A stretch of DNA of 64,000 nt from Panax quinquefolius (GCA_020205615.1 CM035173.1:47289617-47353616), one strand, 5' to 3'; shown: positions 1-11,015, counted from the stretch's first letter. The notes: generated by a model from the letters alone, not told the origin. Translations and numbers: made by a program.

Positions 1-181
1 TGAATATTCCTAACAAAAAGAATATTCCCAGACCAAACGAATATTTTATAACAACTTGCATACTTTTGCAAAATTTATAAATATTACCCACAACTATAAC
101 ATTATATCAAATTTATTCCATAATATTCAAAATAATATTTATAGAAAAATTCATCTTTATTTATAAAAGTGGGGTCTTACA
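1..181 (-). repeat. A1 3' LTR, first 181 bp only
   Basis: Read on the minus strand it starts TGTAAGACCCC directly after a polypurine tract. It matches the start of the A1 5' LTR (7551-7731) almost base for base. The rest of the LTR lies beyond the window. Confidence 0.85.
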
Positions 182-192
182 ACCTCCCTTCT
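182..192 (-). other. A1 polypurine tract
   Basis: On the minus strand the purine run AAGAAGGGAGGT directly precedes the LTR start TG. This is the plus-strand DNA primer site expected in an LTR retrotransposon. Confidence 0.75.
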
Positions 193-1700
193 TATGAAAT
201 TTCGCCCTCGAAATTAGGGTACGATACTGGTATGTTGAAGAGGTAAGGATACCTTGATTTCATTTTTGATTCTAACTCCCAAGTCATTTCCTCAACATCG
301 TGGTTCCTCCACAAAACTTTGACTTGAGGTATAACCTTGGGGCGTAGAATATGTTCCTTCTTATCAAAATTTGAGCAGGGAACCTCTTCATACGTCAAAT
401 CTTCCGCTATTTCGTCAGGTTTCTAACTCAATAATGTGGTTCGGGTCTTTCACATATTTACGTAACATGGATATGTGAAAAGCGTTATGAACACGAGACA
501 TATTTGGCGGTAAAAGCGAGTCTATAGGCCACAGTTCCTACTCGATCGAGGATTAAAATGGACCGATGAATCGAGGGTTAAGTTTTCCTCTCTTTCCAAA
601 TCTTGTAACTCCTTTCCATGGAGCAACTCTTAACAACACATGATCTCTATATCGAATTTCACGTCCTTTCGATGAAGATCGGCATAACTCTTTTGTCGAT
701 TTTGTGAGGTTTTTATCGTTGTCGGATCGTTTGAATCTTTTTTAGTAGTCATACGTACCAACTCCGGTCCCAACAACGTTGCTTCACCCACCTCATCCCA
801 AAGATCTTGGAGAGCGACACTTTCTTCCATACAACGCTTGAATGGAGCCATGCCAATACTTGCTTGATAAGCTGTTGTTGTAGGAAAACTCCACCGATGG
901 TAAGAACTTGTCCCAACTCCCCTTGAAATCAAGGACACGAGTCTTAATAGATCTTGAGAGTTTGAATAGTCCTCTCCATTGTCCGTCTGTCTTGGGATGA
1001 TATGCCGAAGCTAAATCGTGAAAGTCTGTGCCCATAGCTTTTTGCAAACTAACCCAAAATCGTGAAGTGAATCTTGGGTCTCGATCGAAACTATGGATCT
1101 TAAGATACCATGCGATCTTACAATCTCGTTTATGTACATCTGAGCAAGGCGTTCAAGTGTATAAGTTTCTCGTATCGGTAAGAAAATGAGCGGACTTGGT
1201 CAATCTATCAACAATGACCCAAATCGCATCAATGCCTTGAGAAACCTTAGGAAGGCCGTAGCTTGAAATCCATGGTAATGTGCTCCCACTTCCATTACGG
1301 AATTTCAAGTGGTTGCAATGGACCTTTTGGTACTTGATGCTCCGCTTTTAACTTCGTTGACAAGTTAGACACCTTGAGATAAAAAGCGCCATCTCTCTCT
1401 TCATATTGCTCCACCAAAATGTATGGCGAATATCATGATACATTTGGTACTCCCGAGATGGATTACAAATGGTGTGTTGTGCGCCTCCATCATGATTTTA
1501 TACTTTAAATCGTGGTCGTTAGGAACACAAAGTCGGAGTTGACTCAAGTATTCCTTCTTCATCGATTCTTGCTTGGCGTAGCACCTTCTTGCACTTTTTT
1601 CCTCATCGCGCATCGGCTCAGTGCGTAGCTTGGCGACTTTAACTTTATCGATTAAAGTCGGTTCTCTACTCGTATACTCGCTATCATCACATGCGTCCAC
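192..1700 (-). pseudogene. A1 integrase and chromodomain tail, broken
   Basis: This is the 3' part of a Ty3/gypsy pol gene in several frames. The end nearest the LTR (192-398) shows VKVLWRNHDVEEMTWELE followed by RYPYLF, the chromodomain-like tail of plant chromoviruses, which is thought to steer insertion into heterochromatin. Upstream are integrase core pieces: AYHPKTDGQ (793-1047, normally [12 protein letters not shown]), VEFSYNNS, and WDEVGEATLLGPELV (630-938). Near 1480-1530 is EAHNTPFVIHLGSTK, the zinc-binding HX..H region. The pieces lie in different frames and catalytic residues are lost. Confidence 0.8.
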
Positions 1701-3100
1701 GAGTCTTTAACTCTATCTCCATCCTTTGCAAGTCACACAAAATGGGCCTTTGCGTTGACAATATTGCACTCGTACTTGCATATGATTTTCTACTCAATAC
1801 GTCAACTACCACGTTCGCTTTTCCAGGATGGTATTGGATGGTATGATCATAATCTTTCAGCAGTTCAAGCCAACGTCGTTGTCGCATGTTGATTTCCTTT
1901 TGAGTGAAGAAATATTTGAGGCTTTTATGATCAAGTAAAGATCTCCACTTTCTCCCCATACAAGTAATGCCTCCAAATTTTAAGTGCAAAAGATAACAAT
2001 TTGCCAACTCTAGATCATGAGTAGGATAATTCCTCTCATATTCTTTGAGTTGTCATGAGGCATAAGCTATAACTTTTCCATGTTGCATAAGAACACATCC
2101 CGACCCTTTGCGAAGCATCACTTTGTAGATGACAAATCCCTCCGAGCGGATGGTATTGTCGAGCAGTCTTTGAAATAAGTCTCCTCTTGAGTTCTTGAAA
2201 ACTCTTCTCACATTCTTCGCTCCAACCGAACTTTGTATCTTTCCAAAGTCAATTTGAGTCGATGGAATAGCGATTCGAGAAAATCCTTCCACGAATCTCC
2301 GATAATAACCGGCTAAACCAAGAAAGCTACGTGCTTGATCCATCGATTTAGGTTGTTCCCGACTTTGAATAGCTTCAATCTTTCTTTGGGTCAGCGAGAT
2401 ATTCCATGACTTGATACCACGTGCCCAAGGAATGCTACTTCATCATGACGAACTCGCATTTCTTCAACTTGGCATAAAGCTTATATTCACGAAGCTTTTG
2501 GAGTGTCGACCTCAAGTGTTGCTCATGATCTTCACGGCTTTTGGAATAAATAAGGATGTCATCAATAAAAGACGATCACAAAGTGATCTAAATATTCCTT
2601 GAATACTCGGTTCATCATATCCATGAAGGCGGCGAGGAGCATTAGTCGATCGAAAGGACATGACTAGGAATTCATAATGCCCGTCTTAGAGTTACGAAAG
2701 CCGTCTTTGGAATGTCGGTGGTTCTAATCTTCAATTGGTGATATCCGGAACGAAGATCGATCTTTGAAAAGAATTTGGCTCCTTGCTTGTTGGTCAAACA
2801 GGTCATCAATACGTGGCAATGGATACCTATTTTGATGGTGACATGATTGACTCCCGATAATCAATACAAAGTCGCATACTCCCATCTTTCTTCTTCACGA
2901 ATAGAGCAGGAGCACCCCGAGGAGAAGTACTAGGGACGAATAAAGCCGATGTCTAACAATTTCTGCGGTTGGGTCTTTAACTCACGAAGTTCAATAGGAG
3001 CCATTCGATATGGGGCTTTGGAAATAGGTTTTGTCTTAGGGTTCAAGGTCGATATAAAATTCAATTTCACGCTCTGGGGTAGGCTAGGAAGTTCTTGAGA
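1701..3100 (-). pseudogene. A1 reverse transcriptase and RNase H, broken
   Basis: RNase H is visible as [11 protein letters not shown] and [24 protein letters not shown] (1687-2007), and as [11 protein letters not shown] with GCVLMQHGKVIAYAS (2053-2343). The reverse transcriptase (about 2350-3030) survives as frame-shifted fragments around the catalytic IDD region near 2560. The RT start, near a KPISKAPYRMAP-type segment, is at about 3000-3030. This copy keeps the RT that A2 and A4 have lost, so it gives the reference layout for that deletion (about 1920-3019 here). Confidence 0.75.
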
Positions 3101-3600
3101 ATCGTCGGAAATTTATTAACAATAGGAATATCGTTTAAAAGCGGCGTATTTTTATTTAAATCGTGACATGAGCTAAGAAAGCTTGACATCCGTTTTTCAA
3201 TAAGCGAATAGCTTTATGGCTTGAGATGAGTAGTGATTGATTTTAATGGTTTGGTCGTTTGAATTAGCATAATAGGTTGATTAGGAATATGAAAGCTAAC
3301 AACCTTACGAAAACAATCATTTTTGCATGATAAGTAGTTAACCAATCAATCCCTAGAATCACGTCAAATGCAAGTATTTTTAATGAAATAAGATCGACGG
3401 GTAATGTGAGGGTACCGATTTGAACCAAACAAGACTTATAAAAAGTGGATGTAATGAAGGTTTCTCCAGCGGAGTTTCCACAGATAAATCAAAGTCTAAT
3501 TTCTCTGAGTCAAATTTAATCGATGGCGCAAGTAGGAGAAATAAAAGAATGGGTAGAACCGGTATCAAATAAAGTATAGACTTCATTAGAGTTTATGATA
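3101..3600 (-). pseudogene. A1 aspartic protease remnant
   Basis: KLDFDLSVETPLEK (3380-3586) is the segment following the protease active site in family A. The active-site stretch itself is present but shifted in frame. The equivalent A2 region (9039-9420) reads DTGSTHSFIS, so this is the same retropepsin in a decayed state. It lies between gag and RT as in other chromoviruses. Confidence 0.65.
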
Positions 3601-3739
3601 AGCTTACGTGATGACCTCATTCAGTTCCTTGCTCTTTGGAAGGTCACAACAAACGCGCTCTCCTTACTTCTGGGTTTTGAATTTTACGGGATGGCCTTTG
3701 GTGCCTCCATCCTAAATTTGAATTTGTCTTGATAAATGA

Positions 3740-4817
3740 CAAAATCGAGCTAAGTGACCTTCTCTTCCACAATTATAACATGCTTTGGATGGCGTGGCCT
3801 TGATTTTGGTGATGTGTCCCTCTCCTCCGCATTTGAAGCATATGATAGGTGGTCTTTCTCCTTCCTTAACAATGGGTCTTTGGTCTTTGACGTCTTTCCA
3901 CCATTGTTGAATCTCCGTTTCTTGAAATGTCCATTCTTATTGTTTTGTACGATTACCACCGAAGTGGTTACCATATCGGCTTCATTGATTCCCTCCACGC
4001 TTGTTGTCACCGCTTCGATGACTACTCTCTATTTGGTATTATAATTTTGTCATTTGCTCTCTTTTAGTTGTGTTAACTCATTATCGCGTTCCACTAAGCG
4101 AGCCCTATTTACAACATCGAATACAAACCACGGTTTATGAGAAATAAGATGTTGATGTATCTCGACTTCAAACCTCTTAAAACATTAGCGCCATTCTCTC
4201 TTCATTATCCACCAGTGGGAATTAAACCGTGATAACTCCACAAATTTTGCCTCGTATTGCGACACGGTCATATTGTTTTGTTCAACTTGATAAACTCTAC
4301 CTTCTTCATATGGCGAATACTTTCGGAAAGTATTTATCGTTGAAGCGACTTCTGGAACTTCTCCCAAGATATCTTGATCAAAGAGGTTGAGTACGTTTCT
4401 GGATTCCCACCGGTAATCCGCCTCTCGCGCAACATAAAAGGCGTGAAAGGGAACTTTTGCTCCTCGGAGCATCCCAAGACATCAAATATCTTGGTAATCT
4501 GCTTTATCCATGCTTCCGCCGAAGTGGTTTTGGCTCTCCCTTAAACTCCGGTGGTCCCGGCTCCTTGAATTGTTTAGCGGTGACCGCCTTGAGAGTTTTC
4601 CGTGTTTCCACCTACGTTTTGGGCGAGGAGTCGCTCTACTTTCTTTGTTGCATAAATTGCATAAAGCCTCGAACATTTGATCATTCATCATTTGGTCGGT
4701 GTTGTTTGTTTGCATGAGGATTGTCGCCTTCACGATGCACATTATCACGATTATTGATATGTGGTGAATCAACGATCGCTGCGCTCCATTGCTATTCTCA
4801 ACATTCTCGGATGTCAT
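3740..4817 (-). pseudogene. A1 gag, broken
   Basis: The start ATG is taken at 4817 because MTSENVE matches the gag start of A2, A3 and A4. The capsid-like core shows EQNNMTVSQYEAKFVELSRF (4185-4472). An intact CCHC zinc knuckle of the form CYNCGREGHLARFC can be read near 3735-3780, but in a frame different from the flanking pieces. Several frameshifts separate the N-terminus, core and knuckle. In life the protein packages element RNA into virus-like particles. Confidence 0.75.
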
Positions 4818-4984
4818 TTTCGAGAATCGCCACAAAACAAAAGGTTAATTGACATGTAACAAATTATCCCTATCTTCGACCAACCAATAAAATAGCACAT
4901 AAACTTAGGTAGTCAAATACTAGCGAAGGTATTCCCGTCTCTCCCCTCTAGTACTATTCTCACATCTTAGCGAGGATCATATCC

Positions 4985-4998
4985 TAAGCTCGATACCA
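4985..4998 (-). other. A1 primer binding site (initiator Met tRNA), damaged
   Basis: Minus strand reads TGGTATCGAGC just inside the 5' LTR. The usual iMet complement is TGGTATCAGAGC, so one base is missing. It lies 2 bp from the LTR end CACA. Confidence 0.7.
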
Positions 4999-6083
4999 AT
5001 TGTGGCGCCCCAAAATTAGGTATACATCACCCATCTTGGGTCGCCACTTACATGGATGCAATTTAAATACAACTTACTAACATAAAGCGTAAGTGTACAA
5101 TCGACATAAAGCGTGAGTTTAATTACAAATATCGTCTACTAGATATTATACAAACTCAAAAAGGAGTCCTCATTACAATTTTTATCACACTATTTCGAGA
5201 ATAGTGAGGACTACTAATGCTATCTTTAGGACCATCACTCGTTTCCCGAGGCTCGTCCCGGCTATATTCTCATTTCAAGAAGAAACGGTGAAAGAAAGGG
5301 TGAGCTCAACTAGCCCAAGAAGAAATATTATGACTAAGATAATGCGAGAATTAATTATCAATAGTCTTCAACAATGTTAAAGCGATAAAATACAATAGAC
5401 AACCGGTTTAAGCTGCGGTGGAATATATGATCCATTAAAAGAGTCAAGTAGAAAATAAAGTCTACTATCTTTTAGGTTTTAAAGGTTTTTCATCTTTGTT
5501 ATATTTGAGACTCGACTTTAATAAATATTCCACATCATCGAATCTTACACTTTCTGACCGAGGATATTCTTTAGTATCACGACCACAATTATTCATGCAC
5601 TACGGGCCGAGAATATTTGTGTATTCATTAATGGTCATGATCATGCCAACAATTGTCCATCGATGCACTACTCTGACCCTTTGAGGATTTTTACCACATC
5701 ATTTGTAACATTACGGTCATGATTACAAGAATAGTCTCTGGTCATAATCATACCAAGTCCATCTATGCACTTCTGAGCCACTGAGATGACTTTAAAAAAA
5801 AAATAAACATGAGGATGATGACAATGATATAAGAATTCAATAAAACAAGTTCAAGAATTATTTTATCTAGGAATTATTAACGTCAAATTATCAATATGAT
5901 CTTTGTTTTGTAGAGTAAAATTCAAGAATGATCGGAAGAATATTTTCATGAAAAGATCTTTGGATGAAGAAATGCAAATATCAAGGATATTCCACTAATT
6001 TCATGGAGTATAGAAGTCAAAGTTTTAACCATTTGGGTATAATAAAGAATGGAATAACAAAAGAAATCACCGTGCATGCGATA

Positions 6084-6480
6084 GGCCTTGCAGACGAGTT
6101 ATTCAGCGAGAATAATAAATAACGGAACCGGTCGGTGAAATTCACTTGCAAGCGGGATGTTCAACGAGAATAATAAAGATGGAACGGATCCGGTGTAAAA
6201 CACACAGATAGGATATTCAGCAGAATAATAAAAAGCGGAACCAGTCGGTAAAGGTGTAAAACTGCGAGCAGGATGTTCCAGCAGAATAATAAAGATGGAA
6301 CCGGTCGGTGTAAAACACATGACGAGGATGTTCCAACAGAATAATAATAAAAAGGCGGAACCGGTCGGTGTAAAAACACAGACAGGATGTTCCAGCGAGA
6401 ATAATAGAAGAATGTCACCAAGTATAGGGTAAACGGCGTATCTGAGTTATTCAGCGAGAATAATAAGCAATGGAATAACA
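6084..6480 (-). repeat. Tandem repeats of 60-70 bp in A1 LTR
   Basis: About six units share a core reading (plus strand) CAGAATAATAAA plus CGGAACCGGTCGGTG and GTTATTCC/GGATGTTCC. The units differ mainly by small indels at CAG, which appears as CAG, CGAG or CAACGAG. They lie upstream of 6480, downstream of the TATA box in LTR orientation. Confidence 0.75.
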
Positions 6481-6648
6481 ACAGTTCTCTTCATGAATAA
6501 GAAAGAATAACACCCTTACTTTTGGTAGGAGATTGAATCTGCTTGATAGTGTAGTAACAAAATACTCTTCTTCTTTCTCTCTTATTCTCTCTATACTTTT
6601 CTCTCTATAGCTTGAATGAAATCGTGAAAATAATGAAGCCCTAGGCCT

Positions 6649-6658
6649 CTATTTATAG
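6649..6658 (-). promoter_or_regulatory. TATA box of A1 5' LTR
   Basis: CTATAAATAG on the minus strand, followed in LTR order by a stretch rich in CTCTCTATAG repeats. The same box and context occur in the A3, A4 and A5 LTRs. Confidence 0.65.
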
Positions 6659-6782
6659 AAGATTTCTAGCTTAGCTTTTCTTGTGAAAGTGAGAAAAAAG
6701 TGGCTAATGGCTTGAAATTTGGTTTGGCCTTTGTAATGTGAAGCGACAAGTGGTTCGGCGCTTTTGTAATGTGAAGCGACAA

Positions 6783-7113
6783 GTGGTTCGGACGTCTGGT
6801 AAAGGTAATTACTATTAACGAAGGAAAATACTATTGGCGAAGGTAAATACTATTCACAAGGGTAATTACTATTGACGAAGGTAATTACTATTGGCGAAGG
6901 TAAATACTATTCACAAGGGTAATTACTATTGGCGAAGGTAATTACTATTGATGAATGTAAATACTATTCACAAGGGTAATTACTATTGACGAAGGTAATT
7001 ACTATTGACGAAGGTAAATACTATTCACAAGGTAATTACTATTGACGAAGGTAATTACTATTATTCACAAGGGTAATTACTATTGATTGACGAAGGTAAT
7101 TACTATTGTGAAG
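6783..7113 (-). repeat. Tandem GGTAATTACTATT array in A1 LTR U3
   Basis: At least ten copies of a 20-bp word of the type GGTAATTACTATTGACGAAG, alternating with AAATACTATTCACAAG forms. It sits directly upstream of the TATA box in LTR order and is not present in this form in A3 or A4. Confidence 0.8.
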
Positions 7114-7731
7114 AGACTCTTAGATGATGACATATGAGCCCCCCCTAAAATAATCAAACTTACCACAAATCATTTTTTTTCATCAACACATATTTAATCT
7201 TTCAACAATTATTAATCATTTATAACTTGTCGTCTCAATTATTGATTTAATACTATAACATATTATACGAGATGATCTTGTGACAATAATTGAATCAATA
7301 ATATAAGAGATATGATCGGCAATTCTTTGTAGCAATAATTGAGCATATTTGAGTGACTTCTCACGTAAGCATCGATAATCAATCTGGCGTCTACTATGCA
7401 ACTACGCGTATTCTTGTACTTTTACCATAGGGTAGTTCAACGTTTTTAACGGTAACACCTCCGTAGTTATTTTTATAAAATATTTTTGTCGTTTTCTCAA
7501 TCCGACAATAATTACATTTGTGGGGTCCACCAATGATTGAGCCATTATACGAATATTCCTAACAAAAAGAATATTCCCAGACCAAACGAATATTTTATAA
7601 CAACTTGCATACTTTGCAAAATTTATAAATATTACCCACAACTATAACATTATATCAAATTTATTCCATAATATTCAAAAATAATATTTATAGAAAAATT
7701 CATCTTTATTTATAAAAGCTGGGGTCTTACA

Positions 7732-8050
7732 ACTTTTACTACCGGTAGTTCAACAGTTTTAACGGTAACACTTTCGCCATTATTTTTATAAAAAGATAAT
7801 TATGTTGTTTTCTAACTACGACAATACTTCCGTTGTGGGGTCCACCAATGATTATGCCGTCGTACGAATATTCCCTGTTAAAACGAATATTCCCCGACAC
7901 AACGAATATTTTATATCCACTTGCTTTCTTTGCAAAATTTTCAAATATCACCCTTAACTTTAACTTTTTATCAATTTAACCAATTACTAAATAGAATAAT
8001 AATTATAGAAAAATTGAATATTTTCATTTCATAAAATTGGGGGTCTTACA
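7732..8050 (-). repeat. A2 3' LTR start (319 bp), rest displaced by A1
   Basis: It ends at 8050 with the LTR start TGTAAGACCCC next to the polypurine tract. It is homologous to 7430-7731 of A1 but clearly diverged, so it is a separate copy. Confidence 0.8.
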
Positions 8051-8062
8051 ATCTCCCCTCCT
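8051..8062 (-). other. A2 polypurine tract
   Basis: Minus strand reads AAGGAGGGGAGAT immediately before the LTR start, the same tract as in A4 (53124-53136). Confidence 0.75.
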
Positions 8063-8760
8063 TATGAAATTTTGTCCTCGAAATTTACGTACGTACCTGG
8101 TATGCTGAAGAGGTGAGGATACCTTGTTTAGATTCTAACTCTTGAGGTATAACCTTTGAGTATCGAATATACTCCTTCTTATCCAAGATTTTAACACGTA
8201 TCTCCTCATACGTTAAATCTTCTGCTATCTCGTCTAGTTCTAATTTAATAATGTGGTTCGGGTTGTCCACATAATTATGTAACATCGATACGAAAAAAAA
8301 ACGTTATGAACACGCGACATACTTGGCGGTAAAACGAGTCTATAGGCCATAGTTCCTACTCCATCGAGGATTTCAAATGGGCCAATTAAATCGAGGGTTG
8401 AGATTTTCTCTATTCGTCAATTCTTGCTTCTAGAATAACGCCCTCTTGAACCTTCTTCTTCACATTCATCAGCTTCGGGTGTGTAGTTTGAGGGGCTTTA
8501 ACTTTATCGATTAAAGTCGATTCTACTCGTATATTCGTTATCATCACGTGGGTCCCTAGAGTCTTTAACTCTATCTTCATCATTTGTAAGTTATACGAAA
8601 TGGGTTTTTGTGTTAACAACATCGTACTCGCATACGATCTTCTACTCAACGCGTCAGCTACCACATTCGCTCTTCCACGATGATATTGAATGGTATAGTC
8701 GTAATCTTCAACAGCTCGAGCCAACGTCCTTGGCGCATGATACGTTCGTTTTGGTTGAAG
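8063..8760 (-). pseudogene. A2 chromodomain remnant and RNase H tail
   Basis: 8410-8724 encodes DYDYTIQYHRGRANVVADAL, the C-terminal end of RNase H and the linker to integrase. 8085-8285 holds the end of the chromodomain region (DLTYEEIRVKILDKKEYI). Nearly the whole integrase core is missing, so besides the RT deletion a second deletion has removed it. Confidence 0.7.
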
Positions 8761-9420
8761 AAATATTTAAGGGTTTTAGAAATGGGTTTTGTACTGGGGT
8801 CAATACAAAATTCGATTTCACGTTCTAGGGGTAGGCCAGGAAATCTTCAGGAATACTTCAAGAAATTTATTAACAATAGAAATATCATTCAAAACTGTGA
8901 CTCTCATCCCAAGACTTGGATAGCACATCACATTGATACCTATCAACTTGCCACCGTTATTCACGACGTCCCTTATGAAAAGTTCGGCTTCGGTGTATTC
9001 CAAGACTTGGAAGTCACCAGAAAAAGGTTCGGGGCTCTTTACTTATGGCTTGATATGACAGTGATTGACTTTAGTGGTTTGGTTGCTTGAATTCGCATAA
9101 CAGGTTGGTTAGGAATATGAAAGCTAACTACCTTACTAAAAACATGATGAGTAGTTAACCAATCAATTCCTAAAATCACATCAAAGGCAAGTATTTTCAA
9201 AGAGATAAGATCGACAGGTAACGTGCGGTTAACGATTTGAATCAAATAAGATTTATAAACAGTGGAGGTAACGAAGGTTTCTCCTAACGGAGTTTCAACC
9301 GATAAGTCAAAGTCTAATTTCTTCGGAGTCAAATTTAAACGTTGAGCGCAAGCAAGAGAGATAAAAGAATGGGTAGAACCGGTGTCTAATAAGGTATAGA
9401 CTTCACAAGAATTTATAATT
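8761..9420 (-). pseudogene. A2 protease with RT deletion junction
   Basis: The protease active site DTGSTHSFIS is readable at about 9385-9400. It continues into KLDFDLSVETPLGETF and VILGIDWLTTHHV (9039-9332), the flap and C-terminal part of a retropepsin. This stretch is in frame with gag. A TAG lies upstream near 9424 and a frameshift follows near 9010. At about 8768-8790 the segment just before RT is fused straight to RNase H sequence; A4 carries the same fusion. Confidence 0.75.
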
Positions 9421-10649
9421 AACTAACCAATGCTAACTTCGTTCGGGCTACTCGCTTTTTGAGAAATCATGAAAAACGCTCTTCCTGAAACCATCGACTT
9501 TGTTTTGTCCGTATCCGCCTTTGGTGCCACCGTCCCAGCTGGACTTGACTTTGGTGCATGACAAAATCAGGCTAGGTGACCTTCTTTTCCGTAATTGTAA
9601 CATGCTTTGGATATCATCACGCAGTTTGGACTGATATGTCCCTCCCCTCCGCATTTGAAGCATATAATTGGTGGTCGTTGTCCTTCCTTGAAAACGGGTG
9701 TTGGTGCTGCTGTCTTTCCATCATTGTTGAACCTTCTCTTCTTGAAATTTCCACTCCTATTATCTTGGCCATGATTACCACCGAAGTGGTTACCATTCTT
9801 GGCATGATAATTTCCCCCACGATGGTTATCATTGTTTCGATGGCCGTTGCCACCGGTACGATTATTATCGTGTTGTTGTACGTTGCCTTTTAGTTGTGAT
9901 GACTCATTATCACGCTCTAATAACTGAGCCCTATTCACAACATCTGAATATAAACAAAGTTTGTGAGAAATGAGGTATTGATGTATCTCAGGTTTCAAAC
10001 CTCTTAGAAATATTCGCGTCATTCGCTCCTCATTATCGACCAAATGGGATGCAAACCGAGATAACTCCACAAATTTAGCCTCGTATTGCGACACAGTCAT
10101 ATTATTTTGCTCCAACTTGATAAACTCCACCTCCTTCATGTGACGAATACTTTCGGGAAAGTACTTGTTGTTGAACAGCTCTTGGAACTTCTCCCAAGGC
10201 ATCTTAAGTGCGTCAGGCTGGGTACGTTTTATAGATTCCCACCAGTAATCTGCCTCTTCACGCAACATAAAGGTGGTAAAGGGAACCTTTTGCTCCTCGG
10301 AGCATCCCAAGACATCAAATATCTTGGTGATCTGCTTTAATCACGTCTCCGCCTTAAGTGGTTCTGGCTTTCCCAAAAACTCCGGTGGTCCCAGCTCCTT
10401 GAACTGCTTAGCAGTGACCATTCGAGAGTTGCCAGTGTTTCCACCTGAATTTTGAACAGGAGTCTCTCTCGCCTGATGTTGCATGAATTGCATAAAGCCT
10501 ATGAGCATCTCATCGTTCATCATCTGATTGATGTTGTTATTTACTTGAGGATTATTGTCTTCCTGTTGCACATTATCCTTGATATTGATAGTTGGTGACT
10601 CAACGGTCTCATGTGCTTCATTACTGAACTCAACATTTTCAGAAGCCAT
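9421..10649 (-). pseudogene. A2 gag, nearly intact
   Basis: The start at 10649 (MASENVE) is chosen because A1, A3 and A4 share it; the longer reading from 10661 only adds MTVK. The Retrotrans_gag core is at 9900-10310 (FNNKYFPESIRHMKEVEF). A Gly/Asn/His-rich linker follows, then zinc knuckle CFKCGGEGHISPNC and a second knuckle CYNYGKEGH, whose second Cys is Tyr. The frame is continuous except for TGA at 10338-10340 (Trp in A3) and TGA at 9567-9569 (an Arg position in A1). Both changes look like C-to-T decay. Confidence 0.8.
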
Positions 10650-10813
10650 TTTCACTGTCACAAAACAAGGGTTAATTCACATATCACATATTATCCCTAT
10701 ACTTTGACCGACCAATTAAATACCAAATAAACTTAGGTAGGTCATACTAGCGAAGGAATTCCGAAATCTCTCCCTCCTAGTTCTTGTCTCACATCTCACG
10801 GGGATCATATCCT

Positions 10814-10828
10814 AAGCTTTGATACCAG
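10814..10828 (-). other. A2 primer binding site (iMet tRNA)
   Basis: Minus strand TGGTATCAAAGCTT next to the LTR end; one base differs from the TGGTATCAGAGC consensus. A4 has the same variant. Confidence 0.75.
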
Positions 10829-10829
10829 T

Positions 10830-11015
10830 TGTGGCGCCCCAAAAGGTATACATCACCCATCTTGAGTCGCCAAATACATGGTACAAAATTCAAATACAAC
10901 TTAATTATACAACAGCCGTGAAAAATACGACAAAACATAATCTAAGAGTTTCAATAAGAATATTGTCATCTAGACAATATCCACACTCAATGGAGTCCTC
11001 ATTACATTTATTGTC
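10830..11015 (-). repeat. A2 5' LTR remnant (186 bp)
   Basis: It matches 14052-14240 of the A3 LTR, then stops abruptly after ATTTATTGTC, where unrelated AT-rich LTR sequence of fragment E begins. A short GTCCTCATTAC word is repeated at the break. Confidence 0.75.

Larger units (their letters stand above)
1..7731 (-). mobile_element. A1: Ty3/gypsy chromovirus (Tekay-like), decayed, cut by window start
   Basis: The order on the minus strand is 5' LTR (7731-5001), primer site, gag, protease, reverse transcriptase, RNase H, integrase, chromodomain tail, polypurine tract and the first 181 bp of the 3' LTR, which runs off the left edge. Gag and pol are full length in content but broken by many frameshifts and stops, so the copy cannot make a polyprotein. 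Its right end abuts LTR sequence of the same family belonging to A2, so A1 appears to have jumped into the A2 3' LTR. The target duplication cannot be checked because the other end is outside the window. Confidence 0.85.
5001..7731 (-). repeat. A1 5' LTR (2,731 bp)
   Basis: Minus strand starts TGTAAGACCCC (7731) and ends GGGGCGCCACA (5001). It holds a TATA box, two tandem-repeat blocks and a donor-like GTAAGGG motif near 6513-6520. The part at 5030-5800 contains imperfect repeats of a GGTATGATTATGACC-type palindrome found in all family A LTRs. Confidence 0.85.
7732..11015 (-). mobile_element. A2: RT-deleted family A element
   Basis: The order on the minus strand is 5' LTR remnant, primer site, gag, protease, a fused RNase H tail, a chromodomain remnant, the polypurine tract and a 3' LTR piece interrupted by A1. 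About 1.1 kb covering all of RT and the start of RNase H is missing relative to A1. The 5' LTR is cut after 186 bp where fragment E begins. Gag to protease is in one frame apart from nonsense codons. Confidence 0.8.

Noticed and set aside
6099..6481. Overlapping open frames in the A1 LTR with repeated FYYS/LLFSLN words
   Set aside because: Translation of the tandem 60-70 bp DNA repeats in several frames, not a protein.
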